A stretch of DNA of 64,000 nucleotides from Aquipseudomonas alcaligenes. Its GTDB lineage: Bacteria > Pseudomonadota > Gammaproteobacteria > Pseudomonadales > Pseudomonadaceae. Of the stretch, positions 54,550-62,912 are shown in pieces (position 1 is the stretch's first letter; every line of letters begins with the position of its first letter). Below the pieces are notes generated by a model. It did no database searches, was not told the DNA's origin, and saw nothing but the letters and a program-made list of their open reading frames with translations. Position numbers and translations under genes: made by a program. The DNA is taken from contig NZ_QJRX01000009.1 in assembly GCF_003205495.1 (NCBI RefSeq), positions 62,001 to 126,000 on the forward strand, in the 5' to 3' direction.

Positions 54550-55000
54550 GGACCGGTTCCTTGCGTGGATGGAAACTTGACCGGACGGCCCGGTCGGGAT
54601 GCAGCTTGATTGCAAGAATGCGGCCAGCCGTGCCGATGGCTCTGCCGGGCGCCTGGGGCTCGTTCGCCTTGCGCACCTTTGGTGCGGCGCCGCAGGTAGG
54701 GGCGGCCTCTGCTGTGAGGTCGCGATCGGGAGTGGTACGGCGCTTGCTATTCAGTGGTGCGTCTTTTCGATCGACTGCCTTGTAATGGGGCGCTGCAAGG
54801 GTCCGGAGATGATCCTTGGGGTCGATACAAATAACTGAAAAATAAAGAAATTAGCTCCTTTTCGGGTTTTTCTGACGGGCCGGTGTGCGCCAGATGAGGT
54901 TTCCTTCGAGCCTCGACCTGGCGCATGAAGGCATCAGGATGGTGCGTATCTCGTCCGTCATGAACTGAATTGGTGCCAATACCGCCGGAGCCTACTGCCG
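54550..55000 (+). promoter_or_regulatory. 451-base gene-free region between EAL gene and amtB, with sigma-54 promoter
   Basis: No convincing gene is present. TGGTACGGCGCTTGC at 54731-54745 is a good sigma-54 promoter (one mismatch to TGGCAC-N5-TTGC) pointing to amtB. Its start near 54757 would give a ~245-base leader that is locally AT-rich (54832-54880). GCGCACCTTTGGTGCG at 54670-54685 is a dyad ~50 bases upstream, but its half-site spacing is shorter than in NtrC boxes. Confidence 0.65.
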
Positions 55001-56209
55001 ATGGAAAACCTCAACAGCGCCGTGGAAACCCTGATCCACGGCTCCAACACCCTGTTCATCCTGCTCGGCGCCATCATGGTCCTGGCCATGCACGCCGGCT
55101 TCGCCTTCCTCGAAGTGGGCACGGTGCGCCACAAGAACCAGGTCAACGCCCTGTCGAAGATCCTCTCGGACTTCGCCGTCTCGGCCCTGGCCTATTTCTT
55201 CGTCGGCTACTGGGTGGCCTATGGCGTCACCTTCCTCGAGCCGGCCGCGACCCTGACCGCCGGCAACGGCTATGCCCTGGTGAAGTTCTTCTTCCTGCTG
55301 ACCTTCGCCGCCGCCATCCCGGCGATCATCTCCGGCGGCATCGCCGAGCGCGCCAAGTTTGGCCCGCAACTGTGCGCCACGCTGCTGATCGTCGCGTTGG
55401 TCTACCCCTTCTTCGAGGGCCTGATCTGGAACGGCAACTTCGGCCTGCAGGCCTGGCTGACCGAGCGCTTCGGCGCGGCCTTCCACGATTTCGCCGGCTC
55501 GGTGGTGGTGCACGCGGTGGGAGGCTGGCTGGCCTTCGGTGCGGTGATCCTGCTCGGCCGCCGCGACGGCCGCTACCGCGATGGCCGCCTGGTGGCCTTC
55601 GCGCCGTCGAACATTCCGTTCTTGGCACTGGGCTCGTGGATCCTGATCATCGGCTGGTTCGGCTTCAACGTGATGAGCGCGCAGACCCTGGGCAGCATCA
55701 GCGGCCTGGTGGCGGTCAACTCGCTGATGGCCATGGTTGGCGGCACGGTCGCCGCGCTGCTGGTCGGCCGTAACGACCCGGGCTTCCTGCACAACGGCCC
55801 GCTGGCCGGCCTGGTGGCGGTGTGCGCCGGTTCCGACCTGATGCACCCGGTTGGCGCGCTGGCCACTGGCGCCATCGCCGGCGCCCTGTTCGTCTGGGCC
55901 TTCACCGCTACCCAGGTGAAGTGGAAGATCGACGATGTGCTCGGCGTGTGGCCGCTGCACGGCCTGTGCGGCGTGTGGGGCGGCATCGCCTGCGGCATCT
56001 TCGGCCAGAGCTACCTGGGCGGCCTGGGCGGCGTCAGCCTGGCCAGCCAGCTGATCGGCACCGCCCTGGGCGTGCTGGTGGCGCTGGTGGGCGGCTTCCT
56101 GGTCTATGGCCTGCTCAAGGCCGCGACCGGCATCCGCCTGAACCAGGAGCAGGAGTACTACGGTGCCGACCTGTCGATCCACAAGATCGGTGCCAATAGC
56201 CAGGACTGA
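55001..56209 (+). CDS. amtB: ammonium transporter (Amt family)
   Basis: A 402-residue ammonium channel with eleven hydrophobic segments. The twin pore histidines are in DFAGSVVVHAVGG and VWPLHGLCGVWGG, and the conserved substrate-site region is GHN-free as usual. The C-terminal cytoplasmic tail (GIRLNQEQEYYGADLSIHKIG) carries the conserved EYYGAD motif that interacts with PII proteins. Unlike the usual glnK-amtB pair, no PII gene precedes it. A sigma-54 promoter upstream fits nitrogen control, in line with the nas genes in this window. Confidence 0.96.
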   Translation: MENLNSAVETLIHGSNTLFILLGAIMVLAMHAGFAFLEVGTVRHKNQVNALSKILSDFAVSALAYFFVGYWVAYGVTFLEPAATLTAGNGYALVKFFFLLTFAAAIPAIISGGIAERAKFGPQLCATLLIVALVYPFFEGLIWNGNFGLQAWLTERFGAAFHDFAGSVVVHAVGGWLAFGAVILLGRRDGRYRDGRLVAFAPSNIPFLALGSWILIIGWFGFNVMSAQTLGSISGLVAVNSLMAMVGGTVAALLVGRNDPGFLHNGPLAGLVAVCAGSDLMHPVGALATGAIAGALFVWAFTATQVKWKIDDVLGVWPLHGLCGVWGGIACGIFGQSYLGGLGGVSLASQLIGTALGVLVALVGGFLVYGLLKAATGIRLNQEQEYYGADLSIHKIGANSQD

Positions 56210-56226
56210 GTCCGCGCTGGATAAAA

Positions 56227-56254
56227 GAAGCCCGCCGATTGGCGGGCTTTTTCG
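56227..56254 (+). terminator. terminator of amtB
   Basis: The stem AAGCCCGCC / GGCGGGCTT with a GATT loop and a T-run starts 18 bases after the stop. Confidence 0.92.
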
Positions 56255-56275
56255 TGGTTGCGTGGCTTAGCGGTC

Positions 56276-56334
56276 GTAGCCCGGATGTAATCCGGGAAGC
56301 AGGCAACTCCGCCCCCGGATTGCATCCGGGCTAC
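56276..56334. repeat. REP-type inverted repeat (GTAGCCCGGAT family)
   Basis: Two 21-base arms, GTAGCCCGGATGTAATCCGGG and its reverse complement with one mismatch, are separated by 17 bases in the gap between the convergent amtB and porin genes. This GTAGCCCGGAT element is a common dispersed intergenic repeat in gammaproteobacteria; only one copy is present in this window. Confidence 0.88.
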
Positions 56335-56362
56335 CAATAGCAGAGGACGGTCGGTTGCCTCT

Positions 56363-57628
56363 CTACCAGAGCGCCAGGCTGTAGCTTAGGATCAGGCGGT
56401 TCTCGTCCAGGTCGTTGCCGAAGTTGGAGCGTACCGTGGCGTTGCGCCACTTCACGCCGAAGTTCTTCAGCGGACCTTCCTGGAACACGTAGGCGATGTC
56501 TGTGTTGCGCTCCCACTCCTTGCCCTCGGACAGGCCGGCGCCGCGATCGACGTTGTCGCCGGACAGGTAGCGGGTCATGAAGGTCAGGCCGGGGATGCCG
56601 ATGGCGGCGAAGTTGTAGTCGTAGCGGGCCTGCCAGGACTTCTCGTCCTTGAAGGCGAAGTCGCCGATCTGCACGTAGTTGACCAGGAAGGGGTCGGTGC
56701 CGCCGATGTAGGCGTAGCCGGTGTCGCCGTTCATCTGCTGGTAGCCCAGGCCGAAGGCATGGCCGCCAAGGGCATAGGTGAACATGGCGCCGAAGGCCTT
56801 GTTGTCGACGTTGCTGTCGCCATCGTCGGTGGAGCGGGCGAAACGGATATCGCTCTTCAGGCTCTGCTGGTCGCCCAGCGGCAGGACGTGCACGGCGCTG
56901 AGGATGTGCTGCCGGTAGAAGTTGTCCAGGGCGCCGTAGTGGTAGGCGGTGGTCAGCTGGTCGCTCCACTTGTAGCTGGCGCCGGCGAAGTTGAACTCGT
57001 CGCTGTCGACCCCGCTGGTGCCGGTGAAGCCGCGGCCGGTACCAGTGGTCATGACCATGGTCTCGTGGTCCGAGGAGTCACGCTGGTTGACCCGGCTCAG
57101 CTGGCCGGCATCGAAGGTCAGCCCGGCGAACTCCTGGGAGTTGATCCAGCCGCCCTGGAAGCTCTGCGGCAGCAGGCGCGAGTCGTTGGCCTGGACTACC
57201 GGCAGCTTGGGCATCAGGGTGCCGGCCTTGAGCACGCTGTTGGAGACCTTGACCTTGGCGGTGACGCCGAGGTCGCCGTAGCTGTCCTGGGCTTCGCCGC
57301 TCTCGCGGTCGCGCTGCAGCAGGCCGGTGCCGCTGGTGCCGCCACCGGAGTCGAGCTTCAAGCCCAGGGTGCCGATGGCGTCGACGCCGAAGCCGACGGT
57401 GCCTTCGGTGTAGCCGGATTCAACGCGCAGCAGGAAGCCCTGGGCCCATTCCTCGGCCTTGGACTGGGCGGCACCTTCCTGGCGGAAGTCGCGGTTCATG
57501 TAGAAGTTGCGCAGCTCCACATTGGCCTTGCTGTCTTCGATGAAGGCGGCCTGGCTGATGGTCGGCAGGGTGAGGCTGGTGCCCAGCGCGGCGAGGGCCA
57601 CGCCGCGGGCAAGGGGGGACTTGCTCAT
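56363..57628 (-). CDS. OprD family outer-membrane porin
   Basis: A 421-residue outer-membrane beta-barrel of the OprD/Occ family, which takes up small carboxylates or basic amino acids in Pseudomonas. The signal peptide ends in TISQA, then AFIEDSKANVELRNFYMNRDFR, the usual OprD start. The protein contains repeated alternating strands (WEQGF-like EWAQGFLLRVESGY, SWQARYDYNF) and ends in the aromatic-terminal strand LILSYSLALW. The substrate class (OccD or OccK) cannot be told by eye. It is a single-gene unit, convergent to amtB. Confidence 0.94.
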   Translation of the reverse strand: MSKSPLARGVALAALGTSLTLPTISQAAFIEDSKANVELRNFYMNRDFRQEGAAQSKAEEWAQGFLLRVESGYTEGTVGFGVDAIGTLGLKLDSGGGTSGTGLLQRDRESGEAQDSYGDLGVTAKVKVSNSVLKAGTLMPKLPVVQANDSRLLPQSFQGGWINSQEFAGLTFDAGQLSRVNQRDSSDHETMVMTTGTGRGFTGTSGVDSDEFNFAGASYKWSDQLTTAYHYGALDNFYRQHILSAVHVLPLGDQQSLKSDIRFARSTDDGDSNVDNKAFGAMFTYALGGHAFGLGYQQMNGDTGYAYIGGTDPFLVNYVQIGDFAFKDEKSWQARYDYNFAAIGIPGLTFMTRYLSGDNVDRGAGLSEGKEWERNTDIAYVFQEGPLKNFGVKWRNATVRSNFGNDLDENRLILSYSLALW

Positions 57629-57740
57629 TGTTATTGTCCTCGGCTGGTGATGGCGGCCCGGTTGTCCGGTCCGGTTGCAGCGAGGGCGAATAAACCACTT
57701 TGCCGCGGCGGCGGCCTCTAGACCTTGGTCGAGTCGAGCC

Positions 57741-58598
57741 TCACTCGATCCAGTGCGGGTAGTAGCCGATCCGGCGTTGCACCGCTTCGTCGTGGGCCGG
57801 GATCACGGTCAGGTCGGGGTGCTCTTGCAGCAGGCGATGGACCCTCTCCAGCTGCAGACGGGTGCCCTGTGGGTCGTTGTCGACCATGCGCTTGCTGATC
57901 CAGAACTTCTCCCGCGGGCCGGTGAAGCCCTCCAGGCGCCAGCTGGTGTCGCCGGTGAAAAAGAAGCGCCGGCCGTCGTCGAGGGTGAGGAACAGCCCCA
58001 CCGAGCCCGGGGTATGGCCGTCCAGCGGCACCAGCACCAGGCTGCCATCGCCGAACATGTCGTGGCTGCGTTCGAAGCCCATGAACGGCTGGGCGGCGTA
58101 GAGGAAAGGCACCCAGCGCACGCCGTGGGCGAACTGGCTGGGCAGTACCGCCGGCGGGCCGGCGATCTGGCTGAACTCGATTTCCTCGTAGGGCGCCCAC
58201 ACCGGAACCTCGGCGAAGTCGGCCAGGCCCGAGGCGTGGTCCCAGTGGCTGTGGGTGAGGAGGATGCGGTCGATGCGGATGCCGTCGCGCTCCAGCTGGT
58301 CGCGCACCGGGGTAACCTTGCCATAGCGCAGCAGCGGCTTGTCGTACCAGGGCATCTCCGCTTCGAACTGCCGGTCCACCTGGCGGCCCAGGGAGGTGTC
58401 CAGCAGCAGGGTGGCGGCGTGGTGCTCGATCAGCACGGCGACGTGGTTGGCGATGGCCTTCTCGGTCCAGGCGCCACCTTCGATGGTGAAGGCGTCACGG
58501 GTCTCGGTCTCGGCGGTCTTGACCAGTGCGAAGCGCAGGCCGGCGGCCTGGCCGGTGCCGGCAAGGACCAGCAGCAGGCAGAGAAGCAGGATACGCAT
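57741..58598 (-). CDS. exported MBL-fold metallo-hydrolase
   Basis: A 285-residue metallo-beta-lactamase-fold hydrolase with an N-terminal signal peptide (MRILLLCLLLVLAGTGQA). The zinc motif is LLTHSHWDHASGL, with further ligands in DGHTPGSVGL and FFTGDTSW and the last His in VIPAHDEAV. The layout resembles the lactonase (AHL-lactonase-like) and glyoxalase II-like group; the substrate is not known. The ATG is 2 bases after the stop of the PNPOx-like gene, making it the third gene of the GST-PNPOx-MBL operon. Confidence 0.9.
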   Translation of the reverse strand: MRILLLCLLLVLAGTGQAAGLRFALVKTAETETRDAFTIEGGAWTEKAIANHVAVLIEHHAATLLLDTSLGRQVDRQFEAEMPWYDKPLLRYGKVTPVRDQLERDGIRIDRILLTHSHWDHASGLADFAEVPVWAPYEEIEFSQIAGPPAVLPSQFAHGVRWVPFLYAAQPFMGFERSHDMFGDGSLVLVPLDGHTPGSVGLFLTLDDGRRFFFTGDTSWRLEGFTGPREKFWISKRMVDNDPQGTRLQLERVHRLLQEHPDLTVIPAHDEAVQRRIGYYPHWIE

Positions 58599-58600
58599 GT

Positions 58601-59515
58601 TCAGGCTCCTTGAACGGGCAGGTAGGGCGACGGTTCGGCGGCGCCGAAGGCCAGCGGCAGGCGGGCGCGGCGCAGGCGCAGGCGCCAGCGACCGGGACTG
58701 AGCGCCAGCATGCGTTCGGCGCCGGGTGGTGCGGGCTCGGCGTAGTCCTCGGGCCACACCAGCTCGGCGCGGGCTTCCAGATGCAGCAGATCGCCGCTGG
58801 CGAAATCGATCCACAGCAGCGCGCAGCGCGGCTCCAGCAAGAGGTTGCCGAGGGTGTTGAACATGAAGTTGCCGCTGTAGTCGGGCAGCCACAGGCGGCC
58901 GTCGGCGCCCAGGCGGACGAAGCCGGGCGGGCCGCCACGGTGCGAGACATCGATGTCCTCGCCATGGCAGCTGGCGATGAACAGGGTGTCGCTGCCCTCG
59001 ACCAGGCGCAGCCAGCGCGGGTCGAGCCCCTCGCCCTGTTCCAGCGGCCCCGGCTGGCGCGGCTTGGCATGCCAGGCGCGGACCTGGATGTACTTGGGGC
59101 AGTTGCCGAAGGACTGCTGCACGGCGACGGCGAAACCCGTGTCGTCCAGCGCTTCGACATGGCCGTTCATGCGGTTGCGCCGGCGCGTCGGCAGCTCGAT
59201 GCCGAGCAGGCCGAGGCTGGCGCCCGCCCGCAGATTGGCGGCCAGCGGATCGTCCGCCTCGGGGCGGGCGTCGATGCGCAGGCACCGCGGCTGCGGTGAG
59301 CGGGCGAAACCGGGCGTGCCCCAGAGCACGGAGGCCTGCGGCTGGCCGTTGGCGTCACGGCTGCCGACCAGCAGCCAGGGCAGCAGGGCGAAGAACTCGC
59401 GATGCTGCTCCGGCATGTGGTCGCGGATCACCCGCCGACCGATCTCCGCCAGCTTGTCGCGCACGCCGAGACGGGCCTGGATCTGCTGTTCACCGGGATG
59501 GAAGGGGGTGTCCAT
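58601..59515 (-). CDS. pyridoxamine 5'-phosphate oxidase-like flavin-binding protein
   Basis: A 304-residue protein of the FMN-binding split-barrel (PNPOx-like) superfamily, long form with two barrel halves. The motifs are FFALLPWLLVGSRDANGQPQA at the start of barrel 1 and DTLFIASCHGEDIDVSHRGG followed by LPDYSGNFMFNTLGNLL in barrel 2. The latter is typical of the pyridoxamine-phosphate-oxidase-related proteins found beside GST genes. The substrate is unknown; reduction of quinones or electrophiles is only an inference. It lies 9 bases after the GST stop and 2 bases before the MBL start. Confidence 0.87.
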   Translation of the reverse strand: MDTPFHPGEQQIQARLGVRDKLAEIGRRVIRDHMPEQHREFFALLPWLLVGSRDANGQPQASVLWGTPGFARSPQPRCLRIDARPEADDPLAANLRAGASLGLLGIELPTRRRNRMNGHVEALDDTGFAVAVQQSFGNCPKYIQVRAWHAKPRQPGPLEQGEGLDPRWLRLVEGSDTLFIASCHGEDIDVSHRGGPPGFVRLGADGRLWLPDYSGNFMFNTLGNLLLEPRCALLWIDFASGDLLHLEARAELVWPEDYAEPAPPGAERMLALSPGRWRLRLRRARLPLAFGAAEPSPYLPVQGA

Positions 59516-59524
59516 GGGGACTCC

Positions 59525-60121
59525 TCAGAGGCCGGGCATGCCGATGTAGCCGGGCAGGGCGCGGATGCGCGCGAACCAGGTGGCGAGATGGGCATAGGGC
59601 GCGAGGTCGAGGCCGCCATCGCCGGCCAGGGCGACATAAGGGTAGACCGCGATGTCGGCGATGCTCGGCGCAGCCCCTTCGGCCAGCCAGTCGTGGCGGG
59701 CCAGGTGGGCCTCCAGCAGTTCCAGGGTCTGGGTCGCGCGCCGCTGGGCCAGGGGCAGGTCGCCGGGCATGCGGAACAGCGCGTGCAGCCTGGCCTGGCC
59801 AGGGCCCTGGGCCACTTCGTTGGCGGCGAAGCTGAGCCAGCCGGCGATGCGCGCCTGGCTCAGGGCATCCTGCGGGTACCAGCTGGTCTCGGCGTAGCGC
59901 CGCGCAAGGTAAACCAGGATGGCCTGGGAGTCGTAGATGGCGCGACCGTCATCCTCCAGCAACGGTACCTGACCGCGCGGGTTGAGGGCGAGGAACTCGG
60001 CGCGTTTCTGCGCACCGCCGAGCAGGTCGGTCTGCACCAGCTCGGCCTCGCGACCGAGCAGGGCGAGGAACAGGCGGACCTTGTAGCAGTTGCCGGACAG
60101 GGTGAAGTCATGGAGTCGCAT
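59525..60121 (-). CDS. glutathione S-transferase
   Basis: A 198-residue GST. The active-site loop is LSGNCYKVRLFLALLG, the cis-Pro is in NPRGQVPLLED and the glutathione contact in YDSQAILVYLA. The helical C-domain carries SIADIAVYPYVA. It is the first gene of a three-gene operon and is divergent from a TetR gene; the promoter between them has a palindrome in its spacer. The second GST of this window (45995) shares the SGNCYKV loop, so both belong to the same broad class. Confidence 0.93.
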   Translation of the reverse strand: MRLHDFTLSGNCYKVRLFLALLGREAELVQTDLLGGAQKRAEFLALNPRGQVPLLEDDGRAIYDSQAILVYLARRYAETSWYPQDALSQARIAGWLSFAANEVAQGPGQARLHALFRMPGDLPLAQRRATQTLELLEAHLARHDWLAEGAAPSIADIAVYPYVALAGDGGLDLAPYAHLATWFARIRALPGYIGMPGL

Positions 60122-60151
60122 GGGAATAGCCTCGGGGTGAAAAGTGACTCG

Positions 60152-60181
60152 ATAATAGACAGACAGGTCTGTATATTTCAA
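60152..60181 (-). promoter_or_regulatory. sigma-70 promoter with TetR operator inside the spacer
   Basis: On the minus strand TTGAAA (-35, 60176-60181), an 18-base spacer and TATTAT (-10, 60152-60157). The spacer holds the exact dyad ACAGAC-AG-GTCTGT (60159-60172), which extends outward as an AATA-n...n-TATT dyad. A TetR dimer bound here would block RNA polymerase on the GST operon. Confidence 0.8.
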
Positions 60182-60249
60182 GCGAAGCCTTTCCGAACTG
60201 GAGCGGGAGTCGCCGCCCCCCGCATAATGTCCGTCACCTGGAGGACCCG

Positions 60250-60801
60250 ATGGCATCAAGCAAACGCGAACAACTGATCAGCACCGCCCAGACCCTGTTC
60301 GCCCGGGAGGGCTACCATGCCACCGGCATCGACCGCATCCTGGCCGAGTCCGGCGTGGCCAAGATGACCCTGTACAAGCACTTCCGCTCCAAGGACGAGC
60401 TGATTCTGGCCGTGCTGGAACGGCGCGAGCGCGAGACCCTCGAGGGCCTGGCGCAGCTGCGCGCCAGCTGCCCGCCGCGCGAGGCGCTGCTGCGCACCTT
60501 CGACGGTCTGCACGCCTGGATTCACCAGGAGGATTTCTGCGGCTGCAGCTTCATTCACGCCGCGGCCGAGTTCCACCAACGCGAGCACCCCATCCATCGC
60601 CAGGCGGCCGCGTTCAAGGCGGCCTTCGCCGGGCATTTCCGCGAACTGTTGCAGGCGGCGGGGTTCGAACGGGCGGAGCTGCTGGCCGGGCAGCTGCAGT
60701 TTCTGCTCGAGGGAGCGCTGACCATCGCCCACGTGCAGGGGCCGGGCGACCAGGCGCTGCAGGCCAGGGCCGCCGCCGAAGTGCTGCTCGGCGCGGCCTG
60801 A
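60250..60801 (+). CDS. TetR/AcrR family repressor
   Basis: A 183-residue TetR regulator. The N-terminal HTH is clear (GIDRILAESGVAKMTLYKHFRSKDELI, residues ~20-46). The ligand domain contains the FCGCSFIHAAAEF stretch with two cysteines near residue 97-99, a feature seen in electrophile-sensing TetR proteins such as NemR; their role here is inferred. It is divergent from the GST operon, which begins 128 bases away. Its stop is 2 bases from the convergent antiporter stop. Confidence 0.92.
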   Translation: MASSKREQLISTAQTLFAREGYHATGIDRILAESGVAKMTLYKHFRSKDELILAVLERRERETLEGLAQLRASCPPREALLRTFDGLHAWIHQEDFCGCSFIHAAAEFHQREHPIHRQAAAFKAAFAGHFRELLQAAGFERAELLAGQLQFLLEGALTIAHVQGPGDQALQARAAAEVLLGAA

Positions 60802-60802
60802 G

Positions 60803-62776
60803 TCAGTCGCCGCCGAGCAGGCGTGCCTCGCCGGCCTCGATGGCCTGCAGCGGCCCGGACAGCAGTACGGCATCCCCCTCGCGCAACTGCGGGCGCTGTT
60901 CCAGCGGTAGGTCTATGCCGTCGCGGCGCACCGCCTGCACCTCCAGCCCCAGCTCCTCCAGATGCAGGTCCGCGGGGCACTGGCCGCAGGCATAGGCGTT
61001 TTCCGGCAGGTTGACCGCGTGCAGCAGCAGGCGCGGCTGTCCCTGGGCGTCCAGCAGGTTGGTCTGCGCGCCGTGATAGAAGCCGTGCAGCAGGCGATAG
61101 CGATTGCGCCGAACCTCGTCCAGGTGCTGGCGCACCCGTCGCTCGGGGATGCCCAGCATGACCAGGGCGTGGGAAGCCAGCATCAGGCTGGATTCCAGCA
61201 CCTCCGGCACCACCTCGCTGGCGCCGGCGGCCTGCAGCTCGGCGAGGCAGCTGTCATCGCGGGTGCGTACCAGGATCTGCAGCTCGGGGCAGTGCAGGCG
61301 CGCCTGCTCGACTATGTGCAGGGCCACGTCGGTCTTGTCCACCGCCACCACCAGCAGGCGTGCCCGCTCGAGGCCGACGGCCTCGAGCAGGTCACGGCGG
61401 CGCGAGTCGCCGTAGTGCACATTGCTCTCGCCGGCGCTGGCCTCCTCGACCCGCACCGGGTCGTCGTCCAGGGCGACGAAGACCTGGCCTTCGCGCTGCA
61501 GGAAGCGACCGATGGACTGGCCGACCCGGCCGTAGCCGCAGATCACCACATGGCCCTCCAGCTCGGCGCTGCGGCTGGCGATCTCCTCCAGCGGGCTCTC
61601 GCGTCCGGCCTTGCGCCGCAGGCGCAGGGCCAGCAGGGGCGCGCCGCGCAGCAGCAGCGGCGTGAGCGCCATGGAACAGAAGGCCGCGGCCAGCAGCAGG
61701 CCGGCCAGGGGGGCCTCCAGCAGGTTCTGCTGGCGCATCAGGGCGACCAGAGCGAAGAAGAATTCGCCCGCCTGGGCCAGGGCCAGGCCGCTGCGCCAGG
61801 CGGTTTCGTTGTCCTCGCCGCGCAGCCTGACCAGCAATGCCACCAGGCCGAACTTGAGCGTCAGCAGCAGCAGGGTGGCGCCGAGGATGGCCCAGCCCTG
61901 CTCGGCGAACAGGCGCAGGTCGATCAGCATGCCGACGCTGACGAAGAACAGGCCGAGGAGGATGTCGCGAAATGGCCGGATGTCCGCCTCGATCTGGTGG
62001 CGGTAATGGCTCTCGCCGAGCAGCATGCCGGCGAGGAAGGCGCCCAGGGCCATGGACAGGCCCAGCAGGTGGGTGAGCCAGGCGGTGAGCAGGACGATGA
62101 CCAGGGCGAGCATGACGAAAAGTTCGGCCGAGTGCGACTGCGCCACTTCGTGGAACAGCTTGGGCAGCAGCCAGCGGCTGGCCAGCAGCAGGCCGAAGAA
62201 CAGCAGCAGGGTCTTGCCCAGGGTCAGCGGCAGCGCCCAGTACCAGGGCTCGCCGCCCTGGCCGGCGACCACCGGCACCAGGGTCAGCAGCAGCACCGCC
62301 ACCAGGTCCTGGAACAGCAGCACGCCCATGGCGTTCTGCCCGTGGCCGCTGAACACCTCGCCGAGGCTGACCAGCTCCTTGCCGACGATGGCGGTGGACG
62401 ACAGCGCCAGGCCCAGGCCCAGCAGTGCCGCGCTGACCGGGGCCAGGCCCGCCAGCCAGAGGGCCGCCCCCAGGGCCGTACCGCACAGGGCCACCTGGGC
62501 GCTACCGAGGCCGAACACGGTGCCGCGCATGGCCAGCATGCGCGGCAGGGAGAATTCCAGCCCCAGGCTGAACAGCAGGAACACCACGCCCAGTTCGGCC
62601 AGCCGTGGCAGATCGCGGGCCGAGTCGATCCAGTCCAGTGCGGCCGGGCCGACCAGCAGGCCGACGCACAGGTAGCCGAGCACCGGCGGCAGGCGCAGGC
62701 GGCGGAACAGGGCGATGACCAGCAGCGAGCAGGCCAGGATGATCAGCAGGTCGGTGAACAAGTGGATTCTCCCCAT
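60803..62776 (-). CDS. CPA2 monovalent cation:proton antiporter with RCK domains (KefB/YbaL-like)
   Basis: A ~657-residue antiporter. The N-terminal exchanger domain (~1-390) has twelve or more helices, with GLALSSTAIVGKEL and LLFQDLVAVLLLTL as the family ion-site motifs. An RCK_N domain follows (HVVICGYGRVGQSIGRFL, then ALDDDPVRVEEA) and then an RCK_C (TrkA-C) domain near the C-terminus. Members exchange K+ for H+, often gated by glutathione or nucleotides, which may link it to the neighbouring GST genes. The ATG giving MGRIHLFTDLL was preferred; a GTG nine bases upstream is also in frame. Confidence 0.93.
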   Translation of the reverse strand: MGRIHLFTDLLIILACSLLVIALFRRLRLPPVLGYLCVGLLVGPAALDWIDSARDLPRLAELGVVFLLFSLGLEFSLPRMLAMRGTVFGLGSAQVALCGTALGAALWLAGLAPVSAALLGLGLALSSTAIVGKELVSLGEVFSGHGQNAMGVLLFQDLVAVLLLTLVPVVAGQGGEPWYWALPLTLGKTLLLFFGLLLASRWLLPKLFHEVAQSHSAELFVMLALVIVLLTAWLTHLLGLSMALGAFLAGMLLGESHYRHQIEADIRPFRDILLGLFFVSVGMLIDLRLFAEQGWAILGATLLLLTLKFGLVALLVRLRGEDNETAWRSGLALAQAGEFFFALVALMRQQNLLEAPLAGLLLAAAFCSMALTPLLLRGAPLLALRLRRKAGRESPLEEIASRSAELEGHVVICGYGRVGQSIGRFLQREGQVFVALDDDPVRVEEASAGESNVHYGDSRRRDLLEAVGLERARLLVVAVDKTDVALHIVEQARLHCPELQILVRTRDDSCLAELQAAGASEVVPEVLESSLMLASHALVMLGIPERRVRQHLDEVRRNRYRLLHGFYHGAQTNLLDAQGQPRLLLHAVNLPENAYACGQCPADLHLEELGLEVQAVRRDGIDLPLEQRPQLREGDAVLLSGPLQAIEAGEARLLGGD

Positions 62777-62912
62777 CGATGGCACCGAGCATGCCGAAGC
62801 CGGACGGGGTCGTCCATGATCCGTGGCAATACCTGGCCGCTGGTCGGTTGAGATTCAAGTTTCCCCGGCGCTGGCCGTCAACGGATCAGATGTCCTGCCC
62901 TGGTACGCCGCC

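Noticed and set aside
54670..54685. GCGCACCTTTGGTGCG as an NtrC site for amtB
   Set aside because: NtrC boxes need GCAC-N7-GTGC; here the spacing is N5. It may be a dyad for another protein, but I do not call it NtrC.
54599..54838. A 79-codon open frame in the gap before amtB
   Set aside because: No ribosome binding site or plausible composition, and it spans the sigma-54 element.
62780..62794. TGGCACCGAGCATGC as a sigma-54 promoter for the DUF5610 gene
   Set aside because: It has the right GG-N10-GC spacing but overlaps the antiporter start region, has an A at the first -12 position, and stands alone without other support.
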